64,000 bases of DNA from Phlebotomus papatasi (GCF_024763615.1 NC_077223.1:102548627-102612626), one strand, 5' to 3'; shown: positions 1-10,600, numbered from the stretch's first letter. Notes: generated from the sequence alone by a model not told the origin. Numbers and translations: made by a program.

Positions 1-514
1 TCTTCTGGGCAGCTCTTGCATTCTTGAACCAGTACACAACATTATTGACATCCAGAGGCTTCCTGCCTCTCCGAGACTCTAGGGAATTCAGCTGAATGAC
101 ATAGGATTGGATTTGCTGTCGCGAGGGATGGGGATTCTCCTGGAACCAGCGTTGCAACTTCGGAAGCTCCATTTCAGGATCAAAACTGGTTCGCATCCGA
201 GTCTTTTGACTCGGGTACTGGGAATGCACAGTCTGGAGAGCTGGATGAACAATCATGTTGTGGTGGGGCTGATGGTGGTTCTCCAGCAGGACATCATGTC
301 CAGCATGGAGGTGTTCAGCTGTCTTGGAAAAATCCAGCGTAGCTGCTGGAGGATTGACGAAGGGCAAGAGCTTGGGAGCGATGGGATTCGTTTGGGGAGA
401 CAATTGACTGGACCACCAGGAGTCAAACTTGCGTCGAATATCATCAGCAGCCTCGGCTGTGAAGGGGAAGGGGCTCTGGAAGGCGTTTGTGCGGCACAAC
501 TGAGACAGAGTGAT
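1..514 (-). CDS. dve: dve, exon with CUTL-like tail and homeodomain (3' part beyond window)
   Basis: This exon encodes 171 codons of a Defective proventriculus-type homeodomain transcription factor, a nuclear DNA-binding protein. The acceptor is a pyrimidine-rich tract ending in TTCTTCTCCAG just right of 514. The preceding exon ends in phase 0, so reading starts ATC ACT CTG. Residues 1-36 (ending KFDSWW) continue the CUTL-like region begun in the CMP exon. Residues 37-103 are a Pro/His-rich linker. From about residue 104 (position 205) a divergent homeodomain runs to the window edge. It includes LPKLQRWFQENPHPSRQQ, then the insertion NSLESRRGRKPLD between helices 2 and 3, then the recognition helix VVYWFKNARAAQK. 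The insertion of about ten residues and lysine at homeodomain position 50 (WFKN) are hallmarks of Dve. K50 homeodomains prefer TAATCC. The end of the homeodomain and the C-terminus lie outside the window. A paralogue is unlikely, because the CMP plus inserted homeodomain combination is specific. Confidence 0.95.
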   Translation of the reverse strand, partial: MTLSQLCRTNAFQSPFPFTAEAADDIRRKFDSWWSSQLSPQTNPIAPKLLPFVNPPAATLDFSKTAEHLHAGHDVLLENHHQPHHNMIVHPALQTVHSQYPSQKTRMRTSFDPEMELPKLQRWFQENPHPSRQQIQSYVIQLNSLESRRGRKPLDVNNVVYWFKNARAAQK

Positions 515-592
515 CTGGAGAAGAAAATCCTCCAATCAGGTTGTTGGACAAAAATGTCGTTTTTTTTATCGTTTTATTATCGAATTGGGATT

Positions 593-1842
593 GGGTAAAT
601 TAAGCTAATTGAAAACCTGCTTCAAATGGGATTTTTTCGCTACTCTAAATGGAAACGCCATTGTTTTCATGATAAATACAGTACTAAATTATTATATTTA
701 TATATTTTCTATACCTCAGTTTCATTATTTAGTTAATTTTGCTTTAAATAAAGCGAAAATCCATTCATATTCACAAACTTTAATTTGTTAATTTCTCAGA
801 AAAATTAAAAGTGTACCTTTTCACCATTGAATTTTTCATAGATTGACCATATTTTCCAATGAAAAATACAATAAAGTGACTGTTGTTTATTCGTTTTGTT
901 TAACATCTATGTCATATTTCTGGCTAATTTTAGTTAAATTAAGTGCTAATCTTTATTGTTAACTGAGCTAGGTTTTTCAGGACAATCTGTCCTTCCGGTG
1001 AGCGTCGGAATTTGTTGATCAAATCCTATGAATCAAACACACAATTTTACCAGAGCTTTCGACACTTATCGTGTCTTCCTCAGTGGTTATTGGTTGGTCT
1101 TTTCTTTAGGATTTTTGTCACTAATTCCTCTATTTTCTTATGCATCAGTTTTGAATTTGGTTTGGAGCTCACTAACAATTTTCTTCTTTCTTTTTTGTAC
1201 AGCGAGCGGACTGGTACTTGAAAATATTTTGAATACTTGAAAATTTGATCAACAAATTCCGATGCTCACCGGAAGGACAGATTGTCCTGAAAAACCTAGC
1301 TCAGATACACCACCGTCGGCTATCCCTTTATACCACAATTTAATGTTAACGGTACGTGAATTTTTCAAATGAAATAATTACATATTTCGTGAACAAAAAG
1401 GGTTTTTCTGAAGTGTCTGCAAATACTTCAATAGGAAACCCCGGAAATATTATTTTTCGGAGAGATTTTCTTATTGTTTTAGATGGGAAAGGAGAAAAGA
1501 TCAGGAATAAGAACAAATCCTGCACTCAGGAGGAAGTCTACAAGGTTTTGGAAGTCTTTCATCGCGGTTTCACTTACACTGTTTGTCTCCAATTAGAAAA
1601 TTTCCCTTGTCTCCATTTGGATTAATATGTTTCCAATAGAAGCATTTTACATTCGCGTATTTTTCTTGTATTTAAAAGGTTTTCAAATTATAATTAAAGA
1701 ATTTTCACTAAACAATAACATTCTAGAAGAGTCAAGGAGCAAATTTATGTAATTCTCTCCAGAAAAAATATGAACTTAATGTGTTGAATCTTCTGTCAAA
1801 GTTAAAGCGTCTGGAAATGGTTTTGAATTAGGATATTTACCC
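593..1842 (+). mobile_element. TA-flanked DNA transposon relic, copy 1 (interrupted)
   Basis: The ends are inverted: GGGTAAATTAAGCTAATT on the left and, read from the right, GGGTAAATATCCTAATTC. A TA follows the right end. A second copy lies inverted at 55624-56400, and the two match along their whole length apart from the hairpin element inserted at 964. Without that insert the copy is about 860 bp. A short reading frame at 1356-1625 is partly conserved with the other copy (GKGEK.RNKNKSCTQE), but it has no recognisable domain. It may be only shared transposon DNA. Confidence 0.75.
964..1338 (+). mobile_element. Hairpin retroposon HP1 with hammerhead-like core
   Basis: This 375-bp insert interrupts the transposon relic. 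It is flanked by 12-bp duplications, TTTATTGTTAAC (952-963) and TTTAATGTTAAC (1339-1350), which differ at one base. Inverted repeats of about 60 bp (CTGAGCTAGGTTTTTCAGG and onward, including CCGGTGAGCGTCGG) lie at 963-1024 and about 1244-1304. An asymmetric tail with CACCGTCGG follows. On the minus strand 1052-1085 reads CTGAGGAA, stem GACAC, loop GATAA, stem GTGTC, then GAAAGCTCTGG. No coding capacity was seen. Confidence 0.75.
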
Positions 1843-1876
1843 TAAAAGGTATAAAAGACTTAATTTCTTAAATGGG

Positions 1877-2190
1877 GATCTCGATGGTGCAATAGGCAAG
1901 ACCGTTGGCTCTTGGGCGGATCGATCTCCGTCTTAACTCACAGTGTTGTGAGTTCGAGTCCCGCCCGGTGCAAAGATCTGAATGTCTAGAAAAAGATATT
2001 GTCACTGTGATATAACTTAATAAAAATGCACCGCCTCTGCCCAAAAAAACCCCGGGAACATGGAAGAAGCATCCACACTACGAAGAAGGAGTTCCTAGGC
2101 GATCTACGATCAGCAGATTCTTCCAACACGGGATATATACAATATACGACAACATGATTAAATTGTAACAGATATAACCCGATACGATTA
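1877..2190 (+). mobile_element. tRNA-derived SINE-like unit
   Basis: There is an A-box-like TGGTGCAATAGG at 1885 and a strong B box, GAGTTCGAGTCCC, at 1950-1962, with the tRNA-like head ending near CCCGGTGCA. The acceptor and anticodon arms do not fold into a normal tRNA. An unrelated body therefore probably follows, up to the pogo-like MITE. Its 3' boundary is uncertain and no second full copy was seen. Confidence 0.5.
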
Positions 2191-2193
2191 ATA

Positions 2194-2536
2194 CAGTAGA
2201 GTCCCGCTATAGGCCATCGCTCTATAGTCCACAATTTATCGACCGTTGATTTCAAAACACTTTTAGGTCACGTTATGTTTTTTAGTACGCGACATGCAAT
2301 GTTGTCATAATTATTTTAATATTTTTCGCAAACTTTATTGAGTAGGTGTGATAATTGTGATCCATAATGAAGAGATCGGAGTGAGGACAAGTACCACAAT
2401 CGCAAAGAAAGTGGAAGCCGTGGAGCAATTTCAATACTAAAAGTCGTTAATAATTTTAAAAAATGACATGAACTATCTATACTGTGACCCAAGTGTCAAA
2501 TATGGAACAAAATATGGACTATAGCGAGACTATACT
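2194..2536. mobile_element. pogo/Tigger-like MITE
   Basis: The terminal inverted repeats are CAGTAGAGTCCCGCTATAG on the left and the diverged complement CTATAGCGAGACTATACTA on the right, with TA on both sides. The length is about 343 bp. Pogo-group elements duplicate TA and commonly begin CAGT. There is no transposase. Confidence 0.7.
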
Positions 2537-2538
2537 AT

Positions 2539-3629
2539 AATAATAATTTCTTAAATTCTAACCTAAAAAATGTTTTTCAAAAATTAGAATTTTGTGCTAC
2601 AAAATTTTACCGAAAGAGAATGTTTTTTGTAAACCACGTTTATTAAAAATTTATTCAGTCATGCCTTAAAAACATAACCACTAATTTGTTGACAATGTGA
2701 GCTTATGTTGAACATAACCTTAAAAAGCTAATGAAATTTCGAATAAAAATTTAACCTGTACATCTGTTCCGATCTAACATTCGCCCCTTGATCAAGCCTG
2801 ATAGGAAAATATAACGAAAATTTGTGCAACAACGTATAATAAGTTCCCAAGGATTCATTAAAGGTGCCCCAACGTTAATCAAGCATTATTCCAATTAGTG
2901 CCTGGGAAATCGGTTTTCCCATGGAGGCTCGATTTAACTGTTCTATGAATAAACATTGTCGCCAGATTAATATTAATTTTCCGATGGAAAATCTCCCTAT
3001 AATATTCCCCTATAAGGGAGACATAAATGTGGAAAATTTACACATCCACCGAATACTGATTATCCTGATCCGATTAATTATACACAAAATGCGATATTAG
3101 TTTTATCGGTAGCGATGTTTCTCAAGAATGTGTCTCATGTGTCTGTATCTTTGATCTCTAATTTATTCCCCAAGTGAGTAATCTTATTAGTCCCCGGGTG
3201 AATATAAAGTATTTAACACAGGAATATATACCCCAAGAGTCTCCCCAAGTGTTATTCAATTTGTAACTCGCGAGGCATAGGGAAAATCCCAATCTCTCCG
3301 TAGATGGGGAAAATTCAGTGGTCGACAGCGTGGAAAACATGTTTCACAAAATGTTTATACAACTTCTTCCACGCGGCACATCAACGTGATTTTCCAAGGC
3401 GCTCCACTCCATAAACCACCTCCTACCCCAACTTTTCTCGCTTCTTTAAGTACAATGTTAATGATTGCGGATTAAGACGAGAGAGATTTAGTGCCGAATT
3501 AATTAGATTCTGAAGAAAATTCTAAAATAATGTCAATATTTATCTTGGTACAATTGTTCCACTGTCCGCAGATTAAAAGAGCAAGGGATTAGCATTGCTA
3601 AGATCTCAGGGAAATCAAAGGTCACTTAC
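2539..3629. other. dve: Intronic DNA, nothing recognised
   Basis: The stretch is AT-rich and single copy up to the CMP exon donor. No reading frame with a known domain, RNA gene or clear inverted repeat was seen. Confidence 0.5.
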
Positions 3630-4069
3630 CTCATCGAGGGGACACCCAGAAGACCGAAGTAGTGCATGAGACTGGAGGATGAGCAATCGCAGGAGTTTGT
3701 CTTTGATCTCAGACAGAGTTGAGGGCTTCGTGCGAAGGATCACAATTCTCAGTGTGATCACAGATGTCAGTTCACCCAGAACATCCCCCACAGTCACCAT
3801 TGGACTGTCACAGATCTTCTCCAGCGACAGAGGCTTCCAGTTCTTAATCACAATGCTCCCGCGGGCTGTTTGGGATGTTTCCGGGGAGTAGCCTAGTCGC
3901 TGAAGGGCTGTGTTGACAATGTTGCAGAATTGAGTTACTGCTGGCACAATCACATAGCTGTCCATCTCAATGTTGGACCTCCTCTTCCAAGGACCACGAG
4001 AGTCAGTGCTAAGAGAGGCCTGAAGGGACGTCACAGACTCCACGATACAATGAAGGGGCAGGGATTTTG
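3630..4069 (-). CDS. dve: dve, exon with CMP (ubiquitin-like) domain
   Basis: This internal exon of 440 nt carries the CMP/ULD oligomerisation domain shared by SATB proteins and Dve. Splice signals are clear: acceptor TTTTGTTTTAG to the right of 4069 and donor GAG|GTAAGT to the left of 3630. The first two bases (CA) complete a codon begun by T at the end of the upstream exon, giving serine. Then 146 full codons follow, beginning KSLPLHCIVESV. Family-typical segments are LPLHCIVE (compare LPVFCVVE in SATB1), LGYS, the strand-rich GSIVIKNWKPLSLEKICDSP, and TVGDVLGELTSVITLRI. The exon ends CPLDE, where the CUTL-like region starts. In SATB proteins this fold mediates self-association, and the same role here is inferred. 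A methionine near 4043 is not the start. That codon is GTG, internal to the exon. Confidence 0.95.
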
Positions 4070-4148
4070 CTAAAACAAAAAATAAATAAATTTAAATTTA
4101 TTTATTTGTTTAAATAGATGTTGAATGTCTCAACTTGAAGACTAACGG

Positions 4149-4549
4149 CGTTATCACACTTTCACATTAAAATTTTAATGTGATTCACATTAATTGTCGC
4201 TTGTGAGCGTCCAAATATGTTATTTGTGTCTTTGAGTCACTTAATATTTAGGGTTTTTCTATTTATTGATAAAGAAGTGGACTTGGCCTGCAAAAATAAG
4301 TTTAAATTTACCTAAAGCATAAATATTTTTCACATTAAAAAATTAAAGAGAAAATCACATTAATTTTTCGCATTAATGCTATAAATCAATTTATATCAAA
4401 TTATTCGGGTCAAGTCTACCTTCTTATCAACAAATAGATCAAATTTTGAATATAAAATGATGCAAACACATAAATTACACATTTGGACTCTCACCAACGA
4501 CAATTAATGAGAATCATATTAAAATTTCAATGTGCAAGTGTGATAATAC
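4149..4549. mobile_element. Foldback MITE, TIR GTTATCACACTT
   Basis: The left arm reads GTTATCACACTTTCACATTA, then ACATTAATTGTCG, then GAGCGTCCAAATATG. The right arm is its complement, ending AAGTGTGATAATAC. The inverted repeats are about 90 bp around an AT-rich centre of 400 bp total. There is no coding capacity. It lies about 80 bp from the CMP exon acceptor. Confidence 0.7.
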
Positions 4550-5101
4550 AGTAAGATTAGGTACAAAATAACATTAACCTTCATTAAATTTTATTGTATA
4601 ATTTAAATAACATTAAAATGTACAAAACACTATTAACTTGAGTAATCAATCTTCAATATATAATAAAATAAATGATAAAAAAAATGAACTGAATATTATC
4701 ATTTTGTTAAGACTTTTTGTAAAATTTGAGGTTATGATTGACCTAACCTCAAATTGTGAACTTAAGTAAATATCTCCGGTTTGAAGACTGACGAAAAGAA
4801 TTGCTAATCTAGACTGATGTCTAGATTAAAAATATCGCAGTGTTTACAATTTTCCCGTGTTTTCTTTAATTCGTAAATCTTCAATATTTTTGTTAAAATA
4901 TTTAACAAATAGCCCAGAAATATGATAAAACATGATTTAATATTCTGGAAAATGGTCACCAACGCGAAGACGGCAGTGGATGCTAAATTAAACCACAGAA
5001 AACTGTTCTCAAAATTTTGTCATTTGTTTGTGAAGTTCCGTCAGACAAACAAAAATGTACGAACAAATGTTTGTTTAATAACAAAAATATGATCAGTAAT
5101 G
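4550..5101. other. AT-rich intron; repeat fragment at its right end
   Basis: Positions 4550-5020 show nothing recognisable. From about 5025 to 5101, words such as ATGTACGAACAAATGTTTGT match the ACGAACA element family at 5318 and 7324. This is therefore probably a fragment of it. Confidence 0.5.
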
Positions 5102-5246
5102 ACCATCGCACAATAACTTTTGTTTGTAAATATGTTTTTAAAATTTCCCATGAGAATGAGCGAGATGACTAGATCTAAATGTCACTCACTCTCATTGAAA
5201 CGTCAAAAACATGTTGACCAATTAAAAGTTATTGTGCGTTGTGCAT
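5102..5246. mobile_element. Short foldback MITE (GCACAATAAC family), copy 1
   Basis: The arms are CGCACAATAACTTTTGTTTG and the complement ending AAAAGTTATTGTGCG, and internal ACTCACTCTCATTG motifs also pair. It is about 145 bp. Two more copies lie at 26020 and 26270. Confidence 0.75.
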
Positions 5247-5317
5247 AATCTTTGTAAAAAACTAAGAAATTATACAAACATTTTAATAAAAACGAATATT
5301 TTAGTTAAAAAATATAA

Positions 5318-5681
5318 TTCGTAAAATCTAATATAAATATTTGTGAATTCTTCCTGAAGAGTTACGAAATACTCGTAAGTCGTATAACCCATTAAAAGAT
5401 TTGTAAAATTTTGTACTTTTACACAAACATTGTTCGTAAAATGATCGTATGACAAACGTTTTTTTCTGTTCTACAAACATTTGTTCGTACATGTTTGTTT
5501 AACAGGTAAAACTTTACGAACAAATGTCAATTGTGTTTAGGAACATTTATGAACAAATATTTGTAAAAGAACAAAAAGTGCGCAATCATGTTACGATTAA
5601 TGTTTGGCGAACAAGTACAAACTTTTACGAACTTTTTTGTGGGTTGTGAGATTCACAAATATTTTCGAACAATTTTACGAA
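5318..5681. mobile_element. ACGAACA-repeat DNA element, copy 1
   Basis: It begins TTCGTAAAAT and ends AACAATTTTACGAA. Internally, ACGAACA/TTTGTACGAAC-like words recur on both strands. It aligns along its length with the copy at 7324-8291. It is non-coding. Confidence 0.65.
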
Positions 5682-6718
5682 ATGCTTTTTTCTTTGTAAT
5701 TAAATATTTCACTACACATAAACAATTTTTTATATCTGATTTTCGTAGTTATTAAGTCAAATTTTCTTTTTAATATTTTCCTTAGACTTAAGATAAGAGC
5801 TAACACAAATTGTCTGTTTGTTGGTAATTTATTTTACAATTCTTAAGATCAATTCCATCCCTACAAAAGAAAAAAATCTCAAATTCTTAGAGTCTGATTT
5901 ATTGAAAGAATTGCAAACATCTGATGGTCTTCCAGCTGGAAAATAAAAAGATTGTCTCCTTAGAAATACCATTGAATATTTATTAGGGGATAGAGAATAA
6001 GCTAATTTTTTTTCCATTAATCAGAGCTCAACATATTCAACTTCCCAACCAAACTCAATATTTGAAATAGAGTCTCTGGGAGTCTGGAAGGAAAATACTC
6101 TTGAAATGCAAGAAAGGTCTTAAGAATACCCACAATGAGATTACGTAGAGCTCTGCCGTGGAAGTTTTGTGTGAAAAATCATTAAGTATTTTGCATGAAT
6201 CAAACCACCAGAATAGTGGGAGCATCATCTAATGATGGATGGAAATAATTAATCAGGCACAGAAGCAAAATATGATGCAAGGGATTATTAATTCCTTTGT
6301 GAATGTATTAGCAATGGAGTTGCTAATTCCCAGTGACTACAAAGTTAATATTATTTTACTCTCTATACCATTTAAATAAATCTAAATGCATTTTTGCACA
6401 AGGAACATAACTTCGACACAGGGAGTTTGAGGTGAAATTTGCTTAGGAAACACAAGTTATAGACAGTTTCTCCATGCGACGAATCCCTTAAAATTTTGAG
6501 GACAGAATGGGAAATTTTCCTTTGCACAACTTTCATAGAGTTTCAGATAAGAGGATTTTTCTCAGGAAAATTCTGGAGTGTTGTTTCATTATTTTCTTAT
6601 GAATTTTTCCGATTTTGAGCAAGAAAGAATTTAAATCATTGCAATAGGCGGTTTTATTATAAATCACATTTTTTACATATTTTTTTTTAATAAAATTAAG
6701 ACCAACATAAGTAAGTAA
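5682..6718. other. Intronic DNA, nothing recognised
   Basis: The stretch is AT-rich and single copy. Only short reading frames without domains were seen. Confidence 0.5.
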
Positions 6719-6960
6719 TATATGCACAATTTTAAAGGCAATTTCAGTTGAACGATTAATAGCAAAAGATAACTTTTTTTTTTAATAATTTCGAAGTGAT
6801 TCGCATACAGTTTTGTCGTTATTCAACGACGAACTTCAAAAATTGACGGGCCAAACGTCATTTCTGTATCCTAAAATGCTTTACACTCCCTCTAGCAGAA
6901 AAATAGTCAAATCATTATGAATCCGTCTGACATTAGAGGGAAGTGGGCCATATTTGAATT

Positions 6961-7242
6961 GGGGCACCTTTAAAAACGGTTTTTCTTCTAATTGTAAGTG
7001 AAAGTTCTCCTTTCCGAAATATAAAGGCGTCTACGCACTCGGAGCAAATTTAAAAACATATGGTTTTTAAAGAAAATTTCCAGTTATAGGCAGAAACGTC
7101 ACATTTTTTTAAGGCGAAATTTTTCATGACGAAAAATGCTTCTAGTGTGTAAATGCCATAATTTATCTCCACAAATCAAATCTGAAGTTAAAAATAGGAG
7201 AAAAGAGCGTAATTTTAGAGATTTCCAATTTAAAGGTACCCC
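6961..7242. mobile_element. MITE with GGGGCACC ends
   Basis: The left end is GGGGCACCTTTAAAAACGG and the right end is the complement of GGGGTACCTTTAAATTGG. A related element lies at 43221-43385. It carries a second MITE at 7026-7157. Confidence 0.6.
7026..7157. mobile_element. GGCGTCTAC foldback MITE, diverged copy
   Basis: It reads GGCGTCTACGCACTCGGAGC to AATGCTTCTAGTGTGTAAATGCC. It matches the better-kept copy at 23858-23995. Confidence 0.6.
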
Positions 7243-7323
7243 ATTTCCCCTATTGAAAATTTCCCATGGAACAACCTGAATTTTCCATAGACATTCTTAA
7301 AGTTTTCCTACACAAATCCACTG

Positions 7324-8291
7324 CACAGAAAAAAAAAACACTTCGTAAAATCGTTCGTAAATGTTTGTCAATACCTGGGGATTTAGAAAATGCTCCCAGA
7401 TCGTATAACGCACTAAAGAGTTCGTAAAAGTTTGTACATTTCTCGTAGACATTGTTCGTTAAACGATCTGTTGACTAACATTTTTTGTTCCTTAACAAAC
7501 ATTTTTCCGCATATTTCTGTTTGTTTCGCAATACTTGACGAACCAATGACAAAATTTTACAAACATTTTTCAATGTGTTTACGAACATTCACGAACAGGT
7601 GTTCGTAAGAGAACAAAAATTACTCGTTAAGTGATCATGTAACGAACAATGTTTGTGAAAAAGTGCAAACTTTTACAAACTTTTGAATGGGTTATCTCTT
7701 TAACGACGAGACAGTTTTCGCGGACCGAAAATCAGCAATAACAATGAAACCAGTGAACAAAAGCAGTAAAAGGTCTTATATCTGGGCTTCGAAAAGCCAA
7801 CAGAGTCTGATTTGATGTATTTCTTGCCTCTACGAACGATAGGGACAAAAATAGCCAAACAATTTAAGTAATTTTTCTGACAATACTAATGAATGATAAT
7901 TTTCAATCTAATGAAAAATATTATGTTTGAGTATTGTAGTTTCTTTTCCCAAAACGGTTTTGCTTAAAAAAAATTGGAAGTAAAAAAAAATTTAAAATTA
8001 ATTTTCATTATGAAAATTTAAAAATTTGTCATGTTTTAGCTTAAAAATTTACTATATAACAAATAGGTGGAGATTTCCAAAAAATATCCTAGATTCCTTC
8101 AACCTTCTACTTTGCGATTACGCACATACATAAGGAAAAAATAACTGTAGGTGGTCAGGAAAAATTATTTTCTTTATGGGACACCGGTGTTCCAATCGTC
8201 CTTAAAGGGTTATAGATCTACGAACATTTTCTAAGCCCCCAAAAGAAATTCACAAACATTTACGAACAATTTTACGAAATATTTATCTGTG
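7324..8291. mobile_element. ACGAACA-repeat DNA element, copy 2 (interrupted)
   Basis: The terminal repeats are CACAGAAAAA, then TTCGTAAAATCGTTCGTAAA on the left, and complementary TTTACGAACAATTTTACGAA, then CTGTG on the right. It is split by a piggyBac-like element at 7696-8209. Without the insert it is about 450 bp. CACAG-type ends resemble many hAT-like MITEs, but no 8-bp duplication was confirmed. Confidence 0.7.
7696..8209. mobile_element. piggyBac-like non-autonomous element, copy 1
   Basis: The ends are CTCTTTAACGACG and CGTCCTTAAAGGG, with TTAT on each side (7692-7695 and 8210-8213). The copy at 10217 begins TTAA|CCCTTTAACGACG, so TTAA/CCC ends typical of piggyBac are likely. There is no transposase in its 514 bp. 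Confidence 0.65.
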
Positions 8292-8321
8292 TGCTAATTT
8301 TTCTATAGCAAAATTAAATAA

Positions 8322-8965
8322 AGTATGCACCATTTTGAAAGGATTTCATTTATACTTTGGAATTCCATTCAAAATTTCAATGAGTAGTGTAATACTCTTT
8401 TACGATGCATTTCTCTTATAGGTTCGGCATTAATTAACGGCGAAATTCAAAAATTGACAAATGAAACGTCATTTGCACAATGCTTCACACTCCCTCTAGC
8501 AGAAAAACAGCCAACTCCTTATGGAAGCATCTAGCGTTATGAAAAAAATTATACAGTAGAGTTCCTCAAATTTGTACATTTGGGGGGTATAGATGACATT
8601 TCTCACTCCTCAAATTTGAACAATATTTTCAAAAACGTAACGGAATTCATCTAAAATTCACTTTTCTTAAATTAAGGAAAAGGACTTTAGAGAATTTTAT
8701 CAATTTAATTTGTTGTTAAAAAGGTGGAATTTTTTGAGGAAATTAATATAATACGACAATATTGAGGAAACACCAGAGAAAAATAGTTCTTATTCAGACT
8801 TCATGCAAAATTTCTTTTACATAACCTCATATTTTACATTTTGAATGCAACCGTCGTTCAAATTTGAGGAGTTCAAATTTGAGGAACTCGACTGTAGATG
8901 ATATTGAACTCTCCTTAGACATACTTAAAGTTTTCCTAAGGAAATCCGCTAGAGGAATATTACAC
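8322..8965 (+). repeat. Duplicated segment, unit 2
   Basis: This is the second copy of the unit at 6719-7323, about 1.6 kb away in the same orientation, and it carries a pogo-like MITE. It is distinct from the mobile elements inside it. Confidence 0.6.
8554..8894. mobile_element. pogo/Tigger-like MITE
   Basis: The ends CAGTAGAGTTCCTCAAATTT and AAATTTGAGGAACTCGACTG are inverted with one mismatch, and TA lies on both sides. The length is 341 bp, with no coding capacity. Confidence 0.75.
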
Positions 8966-10212
8966 AGGGAAATATTAATGTCAATTACTCCCTGATAGTC
9001 CGACAAATCCTTTTGTAATTTTTTTTGATAAACTATCACAGGAAATACCGTTAAATGTTTGTTAAAAAGTAGCATTTCTAATGAAAATCTTTTGGTGTAG
9101 AATTCCCACGAGGAAGGAAAGAAAGTTTAGAATTTAATTAACTTCTCGTCAGTATGGCTATATTATTTGCTCAACAATAAAACACAAAACTGTTGGTGAG
9201 TTTATCAAGTCCACAAGGATTTTGTGCTAAGAGCAGGGGAAAAATGAGGTGGATGGGTGAGGAAAGTTGTGGTGGTGTCAGTGAATATTTTGTGCAAATA
9301 TAATCCCCAATGTTAACTCGATAATACCCTTTTAGCTTCAAGTACCTTTGTCCAGTTAAACCTCTATAAATGAAATCTCTACCTTATGCCTCCACAGAGT
9401 TTTGAATATTTAACCGAAGATTTGACCATTCTGACCAGGAATTAGTTGGTGTCCCAGTGGAATCCATTCTATCTGGAACTAGATTCGCTGCAAAATATCA
9501 AGTTACACCGAGTTGAGAATGGAGGTTGAGATGGGGAAATGTTTGGGTTACAGAGTGTGTGAGGGAAGAATCTGCTGGACCACTTCAGGGTGACATTAAG
9601 TAGAGAACGGTCAGTTAGCTTTCGGACTTATCCACATAGATTTAGAGAAAATCTGCTTCGAAAACTATTTTAGATGCAAGAAGGGATATACTGGGGCTAC
9701 CTTTTCTTCCATACCACATCCACATCCCCCGCCTCTTGATAAATCTCTCCACTAAAACCCCTTCAGCTCCCACCCACTCCTGACCCTTTCCCAGACACTC
9801 TTCCCCGGGGTTTGGGTTCTACCGGACACAGGCTAAACTCCAAGGTGGGAAATTGTGTAGAGTGAGAGGTACAGAGGATATGGATTGTATGAAAATTAAT
9901 TTTCCCAAACTGTTCATTCATGAATAATATCATCTTAATACCACATACAACCCCAATTGTAGGCACAATTGCCAAAAGGAAAAGACTTTTCACCAGTTTT
10001 ACTCAGTGCTTTTCATCATCTAATCATCGTCAATGAAGTGGATGAAGATGAGACATGCAGAAATAAAATCACACCGACAAATGGAAAGGAGTTTTTTTTC
10101 AGTTAAAAATAAGAAGCATTAAGAAATAGGGGACAGAGGGGATGTTCAGGAACATACCGGAATAAAAAAATTGGTTTAAATTAATTAAAAATAGCATAAA
10201 TATGATTGCTCA
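8966..10212. other. Single-copy intron
   Basis: No mobile element was recognised. Around 9700-9870 the base composition is GC-richer (pyrimidine tract, CCTTTCCCAG, CCCCGGGG), which may be regulatory. No gene was seen. Confidence 0.45.
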
Positions 10213-10216
10213 TTAA

Positions 10217-10600
10217 CCCTTTAACGACGAGACAGTTTTCGCTGACCGAAAATCAGCAATAAAAGTGAAACCGATAAACAAAATCAGTAAAAAAAAAGTC
10301 TTATATCTAACCCTAGAAAATCTAACAGAGTCTGATACGGTGTATTTTTATCTCTATGATCGATAGGGACAAAAATAGCCCAAAAATTTAAGTAATTTTT
10401 CTAACAATACTAATGAATAATATTTTTCACTTTAAGGAAAAATATTCTATTTAAGTATTGTAGTTTCTTTTTCCAAAAGGAATTTTCTTAAAAAAAATTG
10501 GAAATATAAAAAATAATTAAAATCAATTTTCATTATGAGAATTTAAAAATTCGTAATTTTTGATACATTTTTATGAATAGCAAATAGATAGTAATAGTTT
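10217..10600. mobile_element. piggyBac-like element, copy 2, right end lost
   Basis: TTAA at 10213-10216 is followed by CCCTTTAACGACGAGACAG. The match to the copy at 7696 continues to about 10590 (AATCAGCAATAA, GATAGGGACAAAAATAGCC, TAAGTATTGTAGTTTC), after which similarity ends. Confidence 0.65.

Larger units (their letters stand above)
515..3629 (-). other. dve: dve intron between CMP exon and homeodomain exon
   Basis: The intron is 3,115 bp and phase 0. The donor is GTAAGT just left of 3630 and the acceptor is CTCCAG just right of 514. It contains a TA-flanked DNA transposon relic whose near edge is only about 79 bp from the acceptor. That relic carries a hairpin retroposon. A tRNA-derived SINE-like unit and a pogo-like MITE follow. 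Confidence 0.9.
6719..7323 (+). repeat. Duplicated segment, unit 1
   Basis: It shares order and sequence with 8322-8965: TATGCAC.ATTTT.AAAGG, then TTCAAAAATTGAC, then AACGTCATTT, then CACTCCCTCTAGCAGAAAAA, then CATACTTAAAGTTTTCCTA (CATTCTTAAAG in this unit). Each unit has taken a different MITE after duplication, 6961-7242 here and 8554-8894 in unit 2. Confidence 0.6.

Noticed and set aside
107..598. 163-codon plus-strand frame over the homeodomain exon
   Set aside because: It is an antisense shadow of the dve exon. The minus-strand frame encodes an unmistakable homeodomain.
1356..1625. Open frame partly conserved as protein with 55770-56018
   Set aside because: Both lie in copies of the same transposon, so similarity is expected from shared DNA. 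No domain was recognised and the frames do not start at the same place. Coding status cannot be supported.
3615..4043. CMP exon as a separate 142-residue gene starting at 4043 and ending at 3615
   Set aside because: The putative start is GTG in mid-exon, the frame continues upstream to an acceptor at 4069, and the stop lies beyond a consensus donor at 3630.
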